NCBI GenBank assembly: GCA_900074885.1
Contig: FJUW01000027.1
Coordinates: 363,704-427,703 of the forward strand
Source of the DNA: Rhynchosporium graminicola
Taxonomy: Eukaryota; Ascomycota; Leotiomycetes; Helotiales; Ploettnerulaceae
Direction of reading: 5' to 3'
DNA length: 64,000 nucleotides
Part shown: positions 31,901 to 43,559 of the stretch, piece by piece
Position numbering within the stretch: position 1 is the stretch's first letter
Layout: each line of letters starts with the position of its first letter
Program-made: the position numbers and the translations under genes
The notes under the pieces: model-generated
What the model was told of the DNA's origin: nothing
The model's input: only the letters and a program-made list of their open reading frames with translations
The model's database searches: none

Positions 31901-34022
31901 GGACTCTTAATAGAGATGGACCGGGGGGGTAAACTCTTCGATATTAATCGACTTTACCTATCTTTCCCATACAGATTGCTTGTCTCGCCCACACGCAAAC
32001 TAACATGTGAATCACATTAACCTTTACCGCAATACATTAAAGAGCCCTACTCTGATCCTATCGCTATTTCGAATCCTAACTATAACCTTAATCTTAACTA
32101 ATCATAACCTTTATAACATATTACGTGCAGATTCGCAATTGCTTATACTTACTCGCAGGTTCGTGATTGCATTCCAACCCTGATTGCTAATCAAAAATGA
32201 GGGCATTGTTGCACAGGCTTGAAGGTGTGGATCGGTGGCCTTGGAAAGTACCCGACTCAGTTAGTTCTTGGGCGGGATAGTAGACATATAAGGGCAACAT
32301 TACTCGAGTATTGGTAGCTGGATTGGGCATGTTTAGTATTTCTTTTGCCGTGGGCAGCAGAGTCCATGTCATAGGTCATGGTTCTTCAGTATATGACGGA
32401 GTAGGATCTCGAAAAGGAAACAAGGCGAAGGTAGATATAGTAACATGATACGAAAATGGCGGAAGTCCTCTTATCTGCTTAGATACATCCACTTCTTCGC
32501 TTTTGACAACAGATAAAAATGCCGTGACAGTTCAGCTTGCTTTGCGCCGCCTACAGGGGCCAAATATAACAATTTAACAAATCACTTCCATTGAACTAAT
32601 ACCGTTAATGAACTGGTTTCATCCAGTCGTGATCAACTTGTTGACGAAAATAAATTGTAAAAGGCGTCAAGATTTGATTTTCGTACACACTGATTCGGAG
32701 CCGGGTCTCCGGTCTTGCTCGTTTCCTTCCTACTCTCCCGTTTCTTTTTCTCTTTCCTGCAACACTTCTGCTCTCTTCCCTACTATTGTGATAATTTATT
32801 AAATTTTTAACTAGACATTACCTCCTTCTGCGTCTTTATTCTTACTGTTACGCTTCGGCCTTCGCCTTTACCTAAGTTTATTTACTTGAACTTCGATGCC
32901 ACAATTTGAGGATATACCTACTTTACTTCCAAGCCTCTAAATTAGCACGAGTCAGAGGATCTAAATGAGACGAAAAGGTGGGTTATGAGTTTCGGAGTGA
33001 TGGGTCACGAGTGGTCGGAATGGAGCTAGTGGTTAGAGATTAAGGGTTGGTACTAAGTGACTCAACTTCATAGAAAGCGGATTTGGTCATCTTTCCAAAC
33101 AAATCGATGATGCCCTTACTTACATACACGAAAACGTAATAGTGGAATAGATTGATTAATTACAGGTTCATCAATTTGTGATCGAATCAATGGGCCCGGA
33201 ACCCACAAGGTCGCGCAGCTCAAATGCTCATCTACCCTAGTTACCGCTTTGAAACGCCATCTTCAGTCCAACAATGAAATTTCCCCAGGATGAAACATTC
33301 CGGAGATCGAATTTGGCCAGAATAGCATGTTATTATTTGCGGAATCTGCATACCCTAGGTAGATCTGAGCAAGTATACATCAATGTAGTGGAAAAGACTC
33401 GGGCAACACCTATCTAAGCTTACTCAGTGTCCACATCCCTCTCTTGGCGGCCTAGATCCCCATAGGTTGTACTGTTTTGAGAATCTTCTTCATCCCTCTG
33501 GGTTACGCCCGAAGCATAATAGAGTATGCAGTGTCACATTAGTACCATAGTAGCATGTCACAGTCTATGGACCGTAGTTGTTCAGTAGATCCGGAACGTA
33601 GTAGTATCTGCTTCTGGCCCAGACGGCGGTATCTCCGCTTTTTATTTGAGAACTAGAACCAGATAGCGATGATTTTGTTTCCAAAGGGGCCTTTTCGGAA
33701 ACCTAAAACTTACTAGAACAGATCCACACCCAATCATGGCATTTGTTTCCACCATGTTTATGGTACGGAAGGTACACGCCATGAGGGTGCTCACTCCCCC
33801 TGTTGCCGTTACATGGGACGAACCGTGGATTCTCAGCTTCGTTACCTAGTCAAATCTCTACAACAAGGCATCACAAACTCCAAGGCAAGTATAAGTAGTC
33901 AAGAGTTCTCGACCTTTGAATTCGTTTTATCAGCTCCTCATTCACTTCTCTCACATATCATCTACACAGACTCCCAACAAATCATTTCAACTGATTCCCT
34001 CAACTCTCAACCTTTCGACAAT
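28978..34022. other. Intergenic region, no supportable gene
   Basis: Only short frames are present. The two longest overlap on opposite strands near 31.0-31.5 kb (138 codons minus at 31495-31079; plus frame at 30946-31281) and neither has a recognisable domain. The right end contains the promoter and leader of the expansin-like gene, including a possible TATA element (TATAAGTAG) near 33890. Nothing else stands out. Confidence 0.45.
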
Positions 34023-34874
34023 ATGAAGTTCCAATCTATCATCGCAGCCCTCTCGGGTCTCACCATCACCTTGGCTTCTCCTATCGTAGAACAGCCAGAG
34101 CGCACGGCTGTTGTCAGTGGTGGCAAAGCTACGTTTTATGGCGGAAACATTGCTGGAGGTCATTGCTCCTTTACGACCATCGGGAGGATTCCCGACGGCA
34201 TGTTGTATGTGAAGTTTGCTCCCTTCAAGTCACAGTTATCTCGGACTAGAATCAATCTTTGATTCTGATCCCACCTGAAACGTTGACAGTTTAGCACGCT
34301 AACTTTTTGAAGCGGAACGGCTTTCTCAGGGCAGGTGTGGGATCATGGCGGCATGTGTGGTTCTTGTTTGAAGGTCACCCGTGGTAGCGAGTCTATTACG
34401 GTCATAGTAAGCAGGAAGCAATTATATGTGTCGAGGATAAAGTTAACTGACACTATAAAATAGGTTGTTGATGAATGCCCAGAATGCGACCGAAAGCATT
34501 TGGACCTCTTCCAAGATGGCTTCATGAAGCTCGGTACCGCTTCCGAGGGCATCATCCCTATTAGCTACGAGGTTGTCAACTGTGGCATCGCCTCGCCACT
34601 CAAGCTGGTCAACAAGGTGGGAACTACGAGATGGTGGTTCTCGATGCAGGTTGTCAATGCAAACGGCGCCGTCAAGTCACTCGAAGTCAGCACCGATGGC
34701 GGCAAGACATGGCAGCCAACGACAAGACGGGACTACAACTTCTTCGAGGAGAATTCTGGCTTTGGCACCGAAAAAGTCTCCGTACGAGTCACTGGTGCAA
34801 CTGGAAAGTCAGTGATTACCCACAACGTTGGTGTTGGTAGCCAAACTCAGTTCACCGCTGCGGATAACATTTAA
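34023..34874 (+). CDS. Secreted expansin-like protein (double-psi beta-barrel plus CBM63-like domain)
   Basis: Expansin-like proteins loosen cellulose and hemicellulose networks non-hydrolytically outside the cell. Three exons, 34023-34204, 34313-34406 and 34464-34874, encode 228 aa. The introns are 108 bp (GTATGT..GAAG, branch GCTAAC) and 57 bp (GTAAGC..TAG). Residues 1-19 form a signal peptide (MKFQSIIAALSGLTITLAS). The barrel domain has GKATFYGG, a Cys at 48, FGTAFSGQVWDHGGMCGSC (61-79) and VVDECPECDRKHLDLF (93-108), where D106 matches the conserved Asp of microbial expansins. The C-terminal half (KSLEVSTDGGKTWQP, VSVRVTGATGKSVITHNV) looks like the beta-sandwich binding domain. The frame is open 70 codons further upstream, but the chosen ATG alone gives a signal peptide. 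The nearest neighbour is a secreted peroxidase. Confidence 0.9.
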
Positions 34875-35762
34875 GCCTGCAAGGAAAGGCAATGGATGAT
34901 CTCACAACAATGTACCAACTGCATCACTGGGTTGCTGAGATCTGAAACGATTTACGACTTCAGTTTCTTGTGGATAATTTCAGGTGGAATCTTTTTGAAG
35001 GACACGATTTTAAATTTCATTTTCATGGATATATTTTCACGTTGAAGCTTCTAGGTTTGGACTCGATTTTCCTTTTTCTTCTTCACTTATACATATTTCA
35101 AGTTGAATCTTTTAGAGCTGCTCGACCGATATATTTCAAGTTTGCGCGTTTTCTCTTAGGCAGGAATTACTACAATTTCTTAGATTTTCATAGAAACCGA
35201 ATTGATCATCATTCACGTACAATCAAGTTTTTCAGAGATGAGACACAGGGGCGAAGTCTTTATTTATTGGTAATATCTTCCTAGTGAAAATTGATGCCGC
35301 TAGACGATCTTTCCATTGAAGTGCTATCATTGGAGACTATAATATGCATGATTTTGGAGTACTGAGTGAGATTCAGGATAAACAATAAATCACTGTGTAA
35401 GTAGTTGCGATGTGGCCAAATGTAAGCAATATTGAAAAATTTAACCCAACTATCAGTTCCTTAAGATTCAATATTAAAGATATGCTGTCAGAGAACCAGA
35501 CGTAAGCTCATGCTGAAAGTGACATGGAAGACTGACGGGGAAATTTGAGTTTAGGGCGAGACTCAAGGCAGCTCGCCTAGAAAAACTCAAAGTTCACCAA
35601 TACGACCGACCTTGTAAGGCAACTTGATCGCCCTTGAAATATTTTGCAGTACATAGTACACGACTAATAAAGGTCATATTCTCGTCAAGCTTAGCGAGAT
35701 TCCAACACCCAGCGATTCTCCATGTTGCCATGTCTCCGACCGCCCGCATTTTTACACTTTCT

Positions 35763-37868
35763 TCAAACTCCGCATAACTTCATGTCAGCCTTGCTACAAG
35801 TCCCGATAAAAGGTATGTTAAAAGAGCCCAAATTGGTCTTCACACTCCTCTGCGTAGTTCCCAACAGAACGTCCACGGACAGTCCGCCACCACCCGGAGC
35901 ACTCTCTCCGGGCTGCGCAACAAGACCCTGAAAAATGGTGTAAAGACCAGAAGTTTTAAATGATGTCAATTGAAACTTGATTTGTGTGTATTTTGGAGCT
36001 TTAGAAAGCTGTTGCGCTGCGGCCCAGTAGAAGATGCCGTCGAGCTTAGTATTGGGCGAGGAAAGTGTGGTGAGTAGCTAGAAACGGTTAGATCAGACGA
36101 TGATTGGGATAGGAGAACGTACTGCTGCTCGGATGACGAATTTTGGGCGGTTTGGGTCTGTGTTGTCTCTGTATGTTTGGGATGGAACGACGAAGATGTT
36201 CAGATTGATATTTTCTGTATAGGAGTCTTTCTTGTTTACATCCTGGATATTGATTGATTTGACTGTCGGGGTGTGGATTGAGTCGTTGAAGGAGTAGTAG
36301 GCAATATCGCCGAAGGGATCCGAGATAACGTGGTTGACAATGTTGTCCTGGATCACTGTATGGAAAGTCAGCTTTTGCTTTCGGGACTCATTATCGAACA
36401 GATCTGACCTTTGGGCCCGCTAAGTAACGGATAACCTGTATTACCATTTCCCTCTGTGCTATAGTAGTATATGGCTTGATTAGGCACTGGCGGCCCGCCA
36501 CGAGAATAAGTAGTGATATTACCCGAATACTGAACAACACCCGAGCGTGAGAGATCTAAATGACTCTCTCGCAAAATCCATCGTCTTGGCGTAATGGGCT
36601 CGGACAACTTCATTCCTCTCGGAACGGTATCCATCATCTTTTCGAAAACAGCGAAGCAAGTATCCAGGAATGTTTGCGGGGTAGACATCGCAATGATAGT
36701 TTTGTTGAGATCGGAATTGAAGATGCGGAAGTCAGAGCGGAATGTTGTGTTTTTAGATGTTACGAGTGGTCCGCCTGCTTTTCCTTTCGCGCTGAGGTAT
36801 TCTTCGACATTTTTGTTCTCATATACGAAGGGCGTGCTGTCGAATGTATCTGCTCCGTCGAAACTAAGCTGTTAGCTATGTCTGGGTATGTTGATCAGAA
36901 TGCTCACTCTGGTCCGCCTCCTGTGATTTCATCGTCCAGGACTGCACAGTGTTACTAATAGTTCAGTATCTTCAGTGGTTTGATAGTTGAACTAACCGAT
37001 TTCAGGGTGGTTTCTTCGATGGATACCGCCTATAGTGTGACCGCATGCTCTGAACATCTATTAGCCAGGTTCATAACACGCTTTCAGAATATCACGAACA
37101 TTGATTGAATCATTTCCTTAGTGGTAAATCCTGCTTTGATAAATGTTGCATTAGATTTGGCGACAGAGTCCTCGGCACGTGGAACTCCTTCTGGTCCTGC
37201 CTTGGTAGCATCGATTCGGCCGGCTCGAAGCTTGATCATTCGCTTGTTTGGATCGCAAGAAAGAAGACTGACTGCCAATCCCTATACCAATTATTAATGT
37301 CTCGTGAGTTCTCAAGGGAGAGCGGATTTAACTTACCAAGGCAATGAAATCCGCTGTAGAGACTTCAAGTGTTGAAAACAAGTTGAACTTACGCAAATTA
37401 GTGATAGTCCTTGTGAATGGAAGGAGTGACTTACACCCATGATTGTCTCGTTTATGAAGGACTGACGAGGTCTGGCCATGGTAGAAAACACAAGTCCAAG
37501 ATTTTCATCTCGATCAGCTTCAAAGCCGACTGATGCATCGAGTCCACTACACAACAATGTCAGAATGTGTATTCAGGTATTGCTGAGGATGGTGCTTACC
37601 CAGTACCAGCAGATATATTTGCAGTGATGAAATCATGGAATACAGTCCGCACCCATTGAGCTGCCGTTTGAGCACCACTGATTTCTGGAGGTGGACCATT
37701 GAGTGTCAAGTTACAAGGCGTGACTGGGAAGATGATTGTTCCTGGCGTAAGGAGAAGTCTTTCGATGGCGAGAACTTTATCTGCAAGAGATAGTCCATTG
37801 GAATCAAGGTCTTGCGCAAAAAAGCCAGTGACCTGGAGAAGGATGATAAGAATTGCTTTAACAAACAT
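35763..37868 (-). CDS. Secreted fungal heme peroxidase (plant-type superfamily) with C-terminal extension
   Basis: This is predicted to be an extracellular hydrogen-peroxide-dependent oxidase of phenolic or lignin-like substrates. Nine exons join in frame to 567 aa: 37868-37600, 37546-37435, 37387-37337, 37281-37100, 37049-36997, 36941-36908, 36863-36409, 36355-36123 and 36077-35763. Introns are 44-55 bp. Residues 1-18 are a signal peptide (MFVKAILIILLQVTGFFA). The distal heme pocket RTVFHDF gives Arg74 and His78. EVSTADFIALG and RAGRIDATKAGPEGVPR follow, and the proximal ACGHTIG carries His209. FRSDFRIFNSD and a substantial C-terminal region beyond the catalytic fold end at a Cys pair (GTCSKADMKLC). 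The fourth intron donor (GTTCGT) is weak, so that junction is the least certain. An in-frame ATG 12 codons upstream is less likely because it masks the signal peptide. Confidence 0.9.
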
Positions 37869-40800
37869 GGTATGTGATAATTTGATCCTAACCTGGAGAA
37901 ACAACGAGGGATTCGGTGAGGTTTATATCGGAGTGGGAATAGGAGCTCTAATTCTAGAAGCACATCAGCAAGTATGCGATGGCAATGATTCGCTTAAAGA
38001 ACGTAGACCAATTCTATAAAGTATTGAGACGTACATGCGGGTGCTGTAGGGGACTGAAGTAACATCCGAGCAACCTTGAGATGATGGGATTTTGAAACTA
38101 ACTTCACATTCTGATCCTGATGTCCAGAAGTAGGCAACCGAGCCCCGAGCAACAGATGAACGTGTTCTACCCAATCGCTTCCGTTAAAAGCTAACTACTC
38201 ACTTGAGCTATTCATATGAGCCTCGTATTCAGTTGATGATGTGCACCGAAATCTCGCACTCAGTTCTTGCCATGTTATGAATGCGCCTCAAACACACCGT
38301 CGCTTGACCATAGCAGGCTAGAACACCCACACACAACGTAATCAATAGAATGTAAGTGGTCGAGACCATGATGAAAATATATGAGCCCAGGAAAGCTTGC
38401 GAACAAGCCTTGCCGTGTCAGTACTCGGGAATATGGGCTCTCCAGAACGCAGCGAACAGCTGCAGCGCTGGATTGCGAACTCTACCAAGCATGAGCTGGA
38501 TTCTGGCAATGGTAGTAATCCCACCAAAACAGAAGCTTGAACAACGGTGACCTTGCAACGGATATGCATCTTTACTCTGTCGGCAAGGGAAGCATAGCCA
38601 TGATTACCGTCGAGGTGTCTCTGGTAGGCAGGTCTCTTCGCATATCTGTCTTGCGCTGGGTGGTGATTCTGGTGACCAGTCGATAACCATCCATAGTTAC
38701 TGAATGCTCTAGTTGAAATACAGAGCTATAGCTTCAAGCTACGATCGATGGATGGCCAATAGTAGCTCTTGATATGTAGCCACCAAAGCCGTGTGCTTGT
38801 TCAAGCTATACGAGGGGCCAAAAATTGAGAAAGTTGGTTACCAAGAGACAAGCCCCGTCAAATAGCTCACTATTTGGATTTACTTGTTTACACGACATCG
38901 CTTTGAACAATCATTGTGGTAAGATGATGACCTCGCATGAAATGGTGTGCCATTGATGTGATAAAAGTGGAATGTTGTTGGGAAGTTCCTCATAATGAAT
39001 TCCATATGGTCGCTTTAAATCAGTCAGCCAAGAGACTTTCAGATACTCATCTCACATAACATGACTTTGAAAGAAATGCTCACCAAATCCCGATTTATAC
39101 CGGAAGACTCCAGAAGCTAGATTTTCATAGTGGTATTCAGGTGATATGGTAGCAGCCGGCAGTATCTCCGTCAAAGCTTATCCTGGTTGTTACAGAACGT
39201 GGCGTTATTTTCAGAAGCTTCTCATGCAATATACAAGGAGCGGTCAGTTTTCGAAGAGATGGCGCTTTTGCACGTGGAAAACTTCAAACAGCTCCATCCT
39301 AGTACAATTTCGTGCAAATATCGATAACGGGTCGTCTGTTCCTATTCAGACGTAATCCAACGCCCAATAAACTTAGAAATTGGTGTGGACTGCCGTCAAA
39401 ATACCAGGCTTTCGCTTCAATGGTTGATGTCAAGCTTGATATGAGGGTTGCCGAATGCTAACTCGGACGACTGTCAGCCCTAGGAGCTTTATTCCCCCTA
39501 CAAGTGCACAGGCCTGGAGTAATTTGTCGTATCTGGATAGCTAGCTGCGGAGGGAATGGGTGTTGAGGTTCCGAAGTACTGCAAATTGCAGCCCTTTATC
39601 GAGAAACTCGTTGCTGACGAAGCTTGACGCCTAGGAGAATCTTAATCCCTGGTGTTGAAGCTTTCCTCTCGTAAGATCTCCAAAGTATCCAACCCTGAGG
39701 TCGATTGAAACAAAGTTTACTGATAGTACAGTTCCTCAAAGCACCGTATCGGCACACGAGTACTGCATGGCAGTTGTGTAATTGCCATCATGCAGCCGTA
39801 TTCGAAAGCGTCGAGGGATAGAAACGTGTAGATTTGAGATGTGGTAACACAGAGTCCTGCACCTGTGGAAGATAGCTTTGCCTCACCACCGGTAGCAAAA
39901 GACTTGGCTAATGCTGATGTGGAGGACTATTAAAGTTTCAACTGGCTGGAAAGCGCCAAGGGACTGGATATTTTCGTGATGGCGGCTGAGAAATCCATCG
40001 TACCAGGAAATGCAGACAATGGGAATACTGGCTTCGTGTTTAGTGGCGGCCGAGGGCTGGAAAAATCGCGATTTGCCGGCCGTTTCCAATGTCAGCACCA
40101 TCTCCTGAGACCGGATTGTGTCCCATCGACAAAGGGTGCTGCGTTTGCGATCAACACCAATCACCAACGAAAAGACTTCACACACTCTTCGCATACGATG
40201 AATCTAGCCATCGTATCTTGCCACATCAAACTTGAAGAGAAAGCTAGTGTACGATCTTCAACGCATGTGTTTGTGTCAGGAGGAGGCTTACACATCGGCA
40301 CCTCCAAAGGCGTAAAAAACGTGCAGACACAACTTTCTGACAAAGAAGAGCCTCTCGGGATGAGGTACGTTTCTACTGTTAAATACTAGCAGTCGCAAAA
40401 AAATCAAGTAAACGCTACTAACTGACCTGGTAGAACGGAGAGGCCCTCTCAGAAAGGCATTGGGAGGCAGACAATGATTTCGTTGCGATGAAAGCGAAGG
40501 TGATAGATAGCAAGGAATCAAACGAAAAAACGCTCAGAGCTGTGTAAAGAAATCGACGATAGCAGCACTGAAAGTCAGTCATGAATCCTGTGCGGCATCC
40601 TTCACACTTAAGGAAGCGAGAAGACTTGAGTCAAGTTTTTAGCATTTTGCCAAATTTATAAAGTATTAGCGACTATCAGACTATAGGCATCAGTTAGATG
40701 ATCCCGACTCGTAACGAGATAATATTGCGACGATCCTGCGTTGTGATATTTAACTTTGAGTATTAGCCTGAAGTACGACTGCCGCGTCAGATCTTCTCGC

Positions 40801-41619
40801 TTGGTTTCCCCGCATGTTCGGGAATTAGTTTGATTAGGTTTAATTAATCAATGTGCGGCTGATGAACCACGTTTAACCTTGTTGAATTTCGAATAGAGCT
40901 GTAAGTGGCAATGTTCGGCCTAAAGGGGATGCATGCGGGTTGTGATGTTCGCAAGACCAGGAGATCATCGGACGACCATGACAGTTTCTGGACAAAGTCA
41001 ATCCTGCTAAACGTGGAAACTAATGACTTTCCTTCAGCAACGACGGTGGTCGCGAGACTTGCTGGAGATCTCAGATGGATATGATGCCCCAAGCAAAAAC
41101 TCATGATGGTCGTATGGAACTTTGTAGATTGTAGCGAGATCAACAGAGTATCACCAACAAGATGACTGCCCATGATACACGAGCTGGGCAGTAATCCTGA
41201 GCTCCGCCATGATTTATAACACACAACGAAGGTCAAATTATTTATGTTTCCGGTAATCAAACATGTTCTTTCGTTACACATAAACCAGAAGGAAAGTGTG
41301 AGATGGTTTTCTTTCGCTATAACTTCGATCTCTGAATCTTTCCCTTTTCTTGCCCATGTTTTTACAGTCGCGCTTGGGATCTAACCACTTCAATATTTCG
41401 TAATAAATCCCGACAATTGAGATGGAACATCCAATCCCAGAACTTTCTCTGTAGCAGCTTTTTCTAGAAGTTCGCAAGCCTTCGAACACATCGACACTCC
41501 CGTATCCTGAATTGGCTTTGAGTGCATAGGCTACTAGCCTAGCCTTCAGATTCTGAAATATCAGAAACCGTTTTACTCACTTCAGCCCATGGAGTTTCTT
41601 TTCAAGACGCATATACAGA
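37869..41619. other. Intergenic region left of the transposon block
   Basis: The first few hundred bases presumably contain the peroxidase promoter. Further right are only short frames. The longest with a true ATG is 145 codons, minus, 41281-40844, ending VNVVHQPHID-like; it has no recognisable domain and no codon signature I can defend. I see nothing else. Confidence 0.4.
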
Positions 41620-41624
41620 AGAGC
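41620..41624. repeat. Target-site duplication AGAGC, left copy (Copia element)
   Basis: AGAGC immediately precedes the left LTR and is repeated exactly at 54046-54050 immediately after the right LTR. Five bases is the usual duplication length for Ty1/Copia integration. Confidence 0.92.
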
Positions 41625-41797
41625 TGTTGGTATCACAGGTATCGCGATGGTTTCATGGTTTCAGGCTCCCTGAATAGTTGTATTCAGTAAGTCTCTGGAG
41701 CTACGATTTCCATGGAGAGTTAACTATATATAGTGCAACTCTCCCTTTATCAGTTAACGCAGGTAAACTCCCTTTATTAACTGCAGAGCTCTAAACA
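41625..41797 (-). repeat. Copia LTR, left copy (3' LTR of the element)
   Basis: This 173-bp direct repeat pairs with 53873-54045. It starts TGTTGG and ends AAACA on the plus strand. The two copies differ at ten sites that I can count, all transitions in CpA/TpG context. A purine-rich tract on the element strand (GAGAAGAAAG, about 41810-41820) lies just inside it, as expected for a polypurine tract. Confidence 0.93.
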
Positions 41798-41829
41798 CTA
41801 GTAATACTTTCTTCTCGACAGCAAAGTAA

Positions 41830-43055
41830 ACAAAATATAATCTGATCTCCCTATAAACAAAACTCCGTATATATAACCTTCTATTTCCCTCGTACTAGTA
41901 TAGCCTCGTCAATTCGTCAATTTAGTAATTCAGACCTCCCTCTGCACCTATCCCTTAACTCCTATAATCAGCTAGTTCGTCGATAAGAACAGCTTAAGGC
42001 TCCGATTTAGTATAGATTTAGTAAGAGCGTTAGCTGGATTATTCGTGCTATCGATCTATCTGATCTCCATAATCTCCCGGCGTTAGTACGACTACTGTAG
42101 AGCTATAATATCGATCATTAATCTCTTCTCCTTAGTAGTACTAATCTTCACTAAATACTCGTACAACGAGTATAAATCGGTACATACGATCAAGGGAAGT
42201 AGAAGTAAATCAAGCTAAGCTATAATCTTGGTAATCGTCGTATTAATTGCAATTACTATATTAACTCCTACTACTATTCCGTACACTTCTAAAGCAAGAG
42301 ACGATCGAGTAACTCTCTTGGATTTAGTAGAACTAGCGTAGATTAAATTACCGCGTATAATAAATTGATCTCTCTCGATAATTAAAGATTCGTTACTAAT
42401 AGTAATTAAGTAGCTAAGTTAGGAACTTAAATCTTTATTATTAGCAAAAGATCTATTAATAAACACGAAGATCTTAGCGGTAGAGAAGTCTAAATCGATA
42501 TATTTAATACTACGGTCTAAGTTATCTATTTACTACTGTAGACGCTTATTCAGAGCTCGTATATCGTCTTTAGTAGGGTTTTAGTGCTGGGCTGCTACTG
42601 ATAAATCGAAGGAAGCTTCGGGTTGGCAAATTGAAGCAATATATACCCCTCTTGCGCGTTGCTCTATGTATTTCTGACTATAATCGGTAGCAGTTTTATC
42701 TACTAGTTAGATCTTCTTCGCCTAACCTTTCTGTCCTAGAAAGAGGTAGTCCTCTCTCTTCACGATCAAATAGCTATTAAAGTTAAATTAGTAGTAGAGC
42801 GTTAATATCTCTCTTGATTTAGTAGTGATCTTAGCTTCGGCGAGTTATTATTCTTCAAGATCAAGAAACTCCTTTATAGTAATACTAAAAGTATTATCGG
42901 TTTATAATCTAGCGATTCCGAAGCACTTCTTATTAGTAGAAATCAATAAATAAGGGTCGTAAGTCGAAGTTTCCATATAGAGGCGCTCGATATAGTAAAG
43001 GTAGTAAGTAACCTACTAATAGGTGCTAGCTTCCGGAATACCGTATAGAGCCTTC
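41830..43055 (-). pseudogene. Copia pol, C-terminal part (end of RT, RNase H)
   Basis: The minus strand continues the reverse transcriptase with KALYGIPEA directly next to the Gypsy insertion. It then reads RNase H-type sequence (ALEVYGIVVGVNI, IDSTNNPANALTKS). In-frame TAG and TAA codons interrupt it many times, mostly where Trp or Gln would be expected. No active product is possible. The other part of this reading frame lies at 49666-53700. Confidence 0.85.
43052..43055. repeat. Target-site duplication CTTC, left copy (Gypsy element)
   Basis: CTTC precedes the Gypsy 5' LTR and recurs at 49662-49665 right after the 3' LTR. Removing the element and one copy leaves the Copia reading frame continuous across the junction, which supports both the boundaries and the four-base length. 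Confidence 0.85.
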
Positions 43056-43223
43056 TGTAAGGGGCGAGCCCCAGGATTAAGCACCGGCGATGCCTGTGCT
43101 TACTAAGCCTAGCGGCACCCGCATGTTTTCCTTCGGAGCCAGGCTAGAACCTGACTCTCTCCTATATCGAACTTCTTGAATACTACACTTAACTATCTGC
43201 GTACGCGTTACTCACCCGTGATA
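43056..43223 (+). repeat. Gypsy 5' LTR
   Basis: This 168-bp repeat begins TGTAAGGGGCGAGCCCC and ends GTGATA. It matches 49494-49661 at all but seven positions, each a transition in CpA/TpG context. The original terminal dinucleotides TG..CA are each kept in one copy and mutated to TA in the other. Confidence 0.95.
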
Positions 43224-43559
43224 TTAAGTTCGATCAAAATAAGCCGACCTATTCCTATAATATTTACGCCGGATACCGGAATAAACCTATCAGGGAACGT
43301 AAGCCCTTAACAGGAGGACTCTAATAACGAACTGCGGCGTATTATATAAGAGATATACAAGCGCCAGCTCCTAATAGAGACCGAGCTAATAAACACGCGT
43401 ACCGCCCTAGAGACGTCGGAGGCCGAAAGACTTAGATAGGCGCCTAGATCTAATAATACCGGAGACCTATCGTCTTCGAGTGCCCTAATGAAAACCCTCA
43501 TCGAGTCTCTCGCAGTGTCTCGGTCGAGCTCCGATAGAGAACCGTCAGGCTCCGGCAGA

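Noticed and set aside
32040..32120. CCTAAC/AACCTT-like short runs as a degenerate interstitial telomere
   Set aside because: No ordered TTAGGG repeat is present; just an AT-rich stretch with scattered similar words.
33813..34022. Upstream 70-codon N-terminal extension of the expansin-like protein
   Set aside because: The frame is open but the segment has no conserved feature, and it would bury the clear signal peptide that starts at 34023.
39883..40389. Overlapping plus (137-codon) and minus (103-codon) frames
   Set aside because: Mutually overlapping, no recognisable family and no conserved signature.
40844..41281. 145-codon minus ORF with a true ATG
   Set aside because: Composition is not clearly coding and no motif is recognisable; could be real but I cannot support it.
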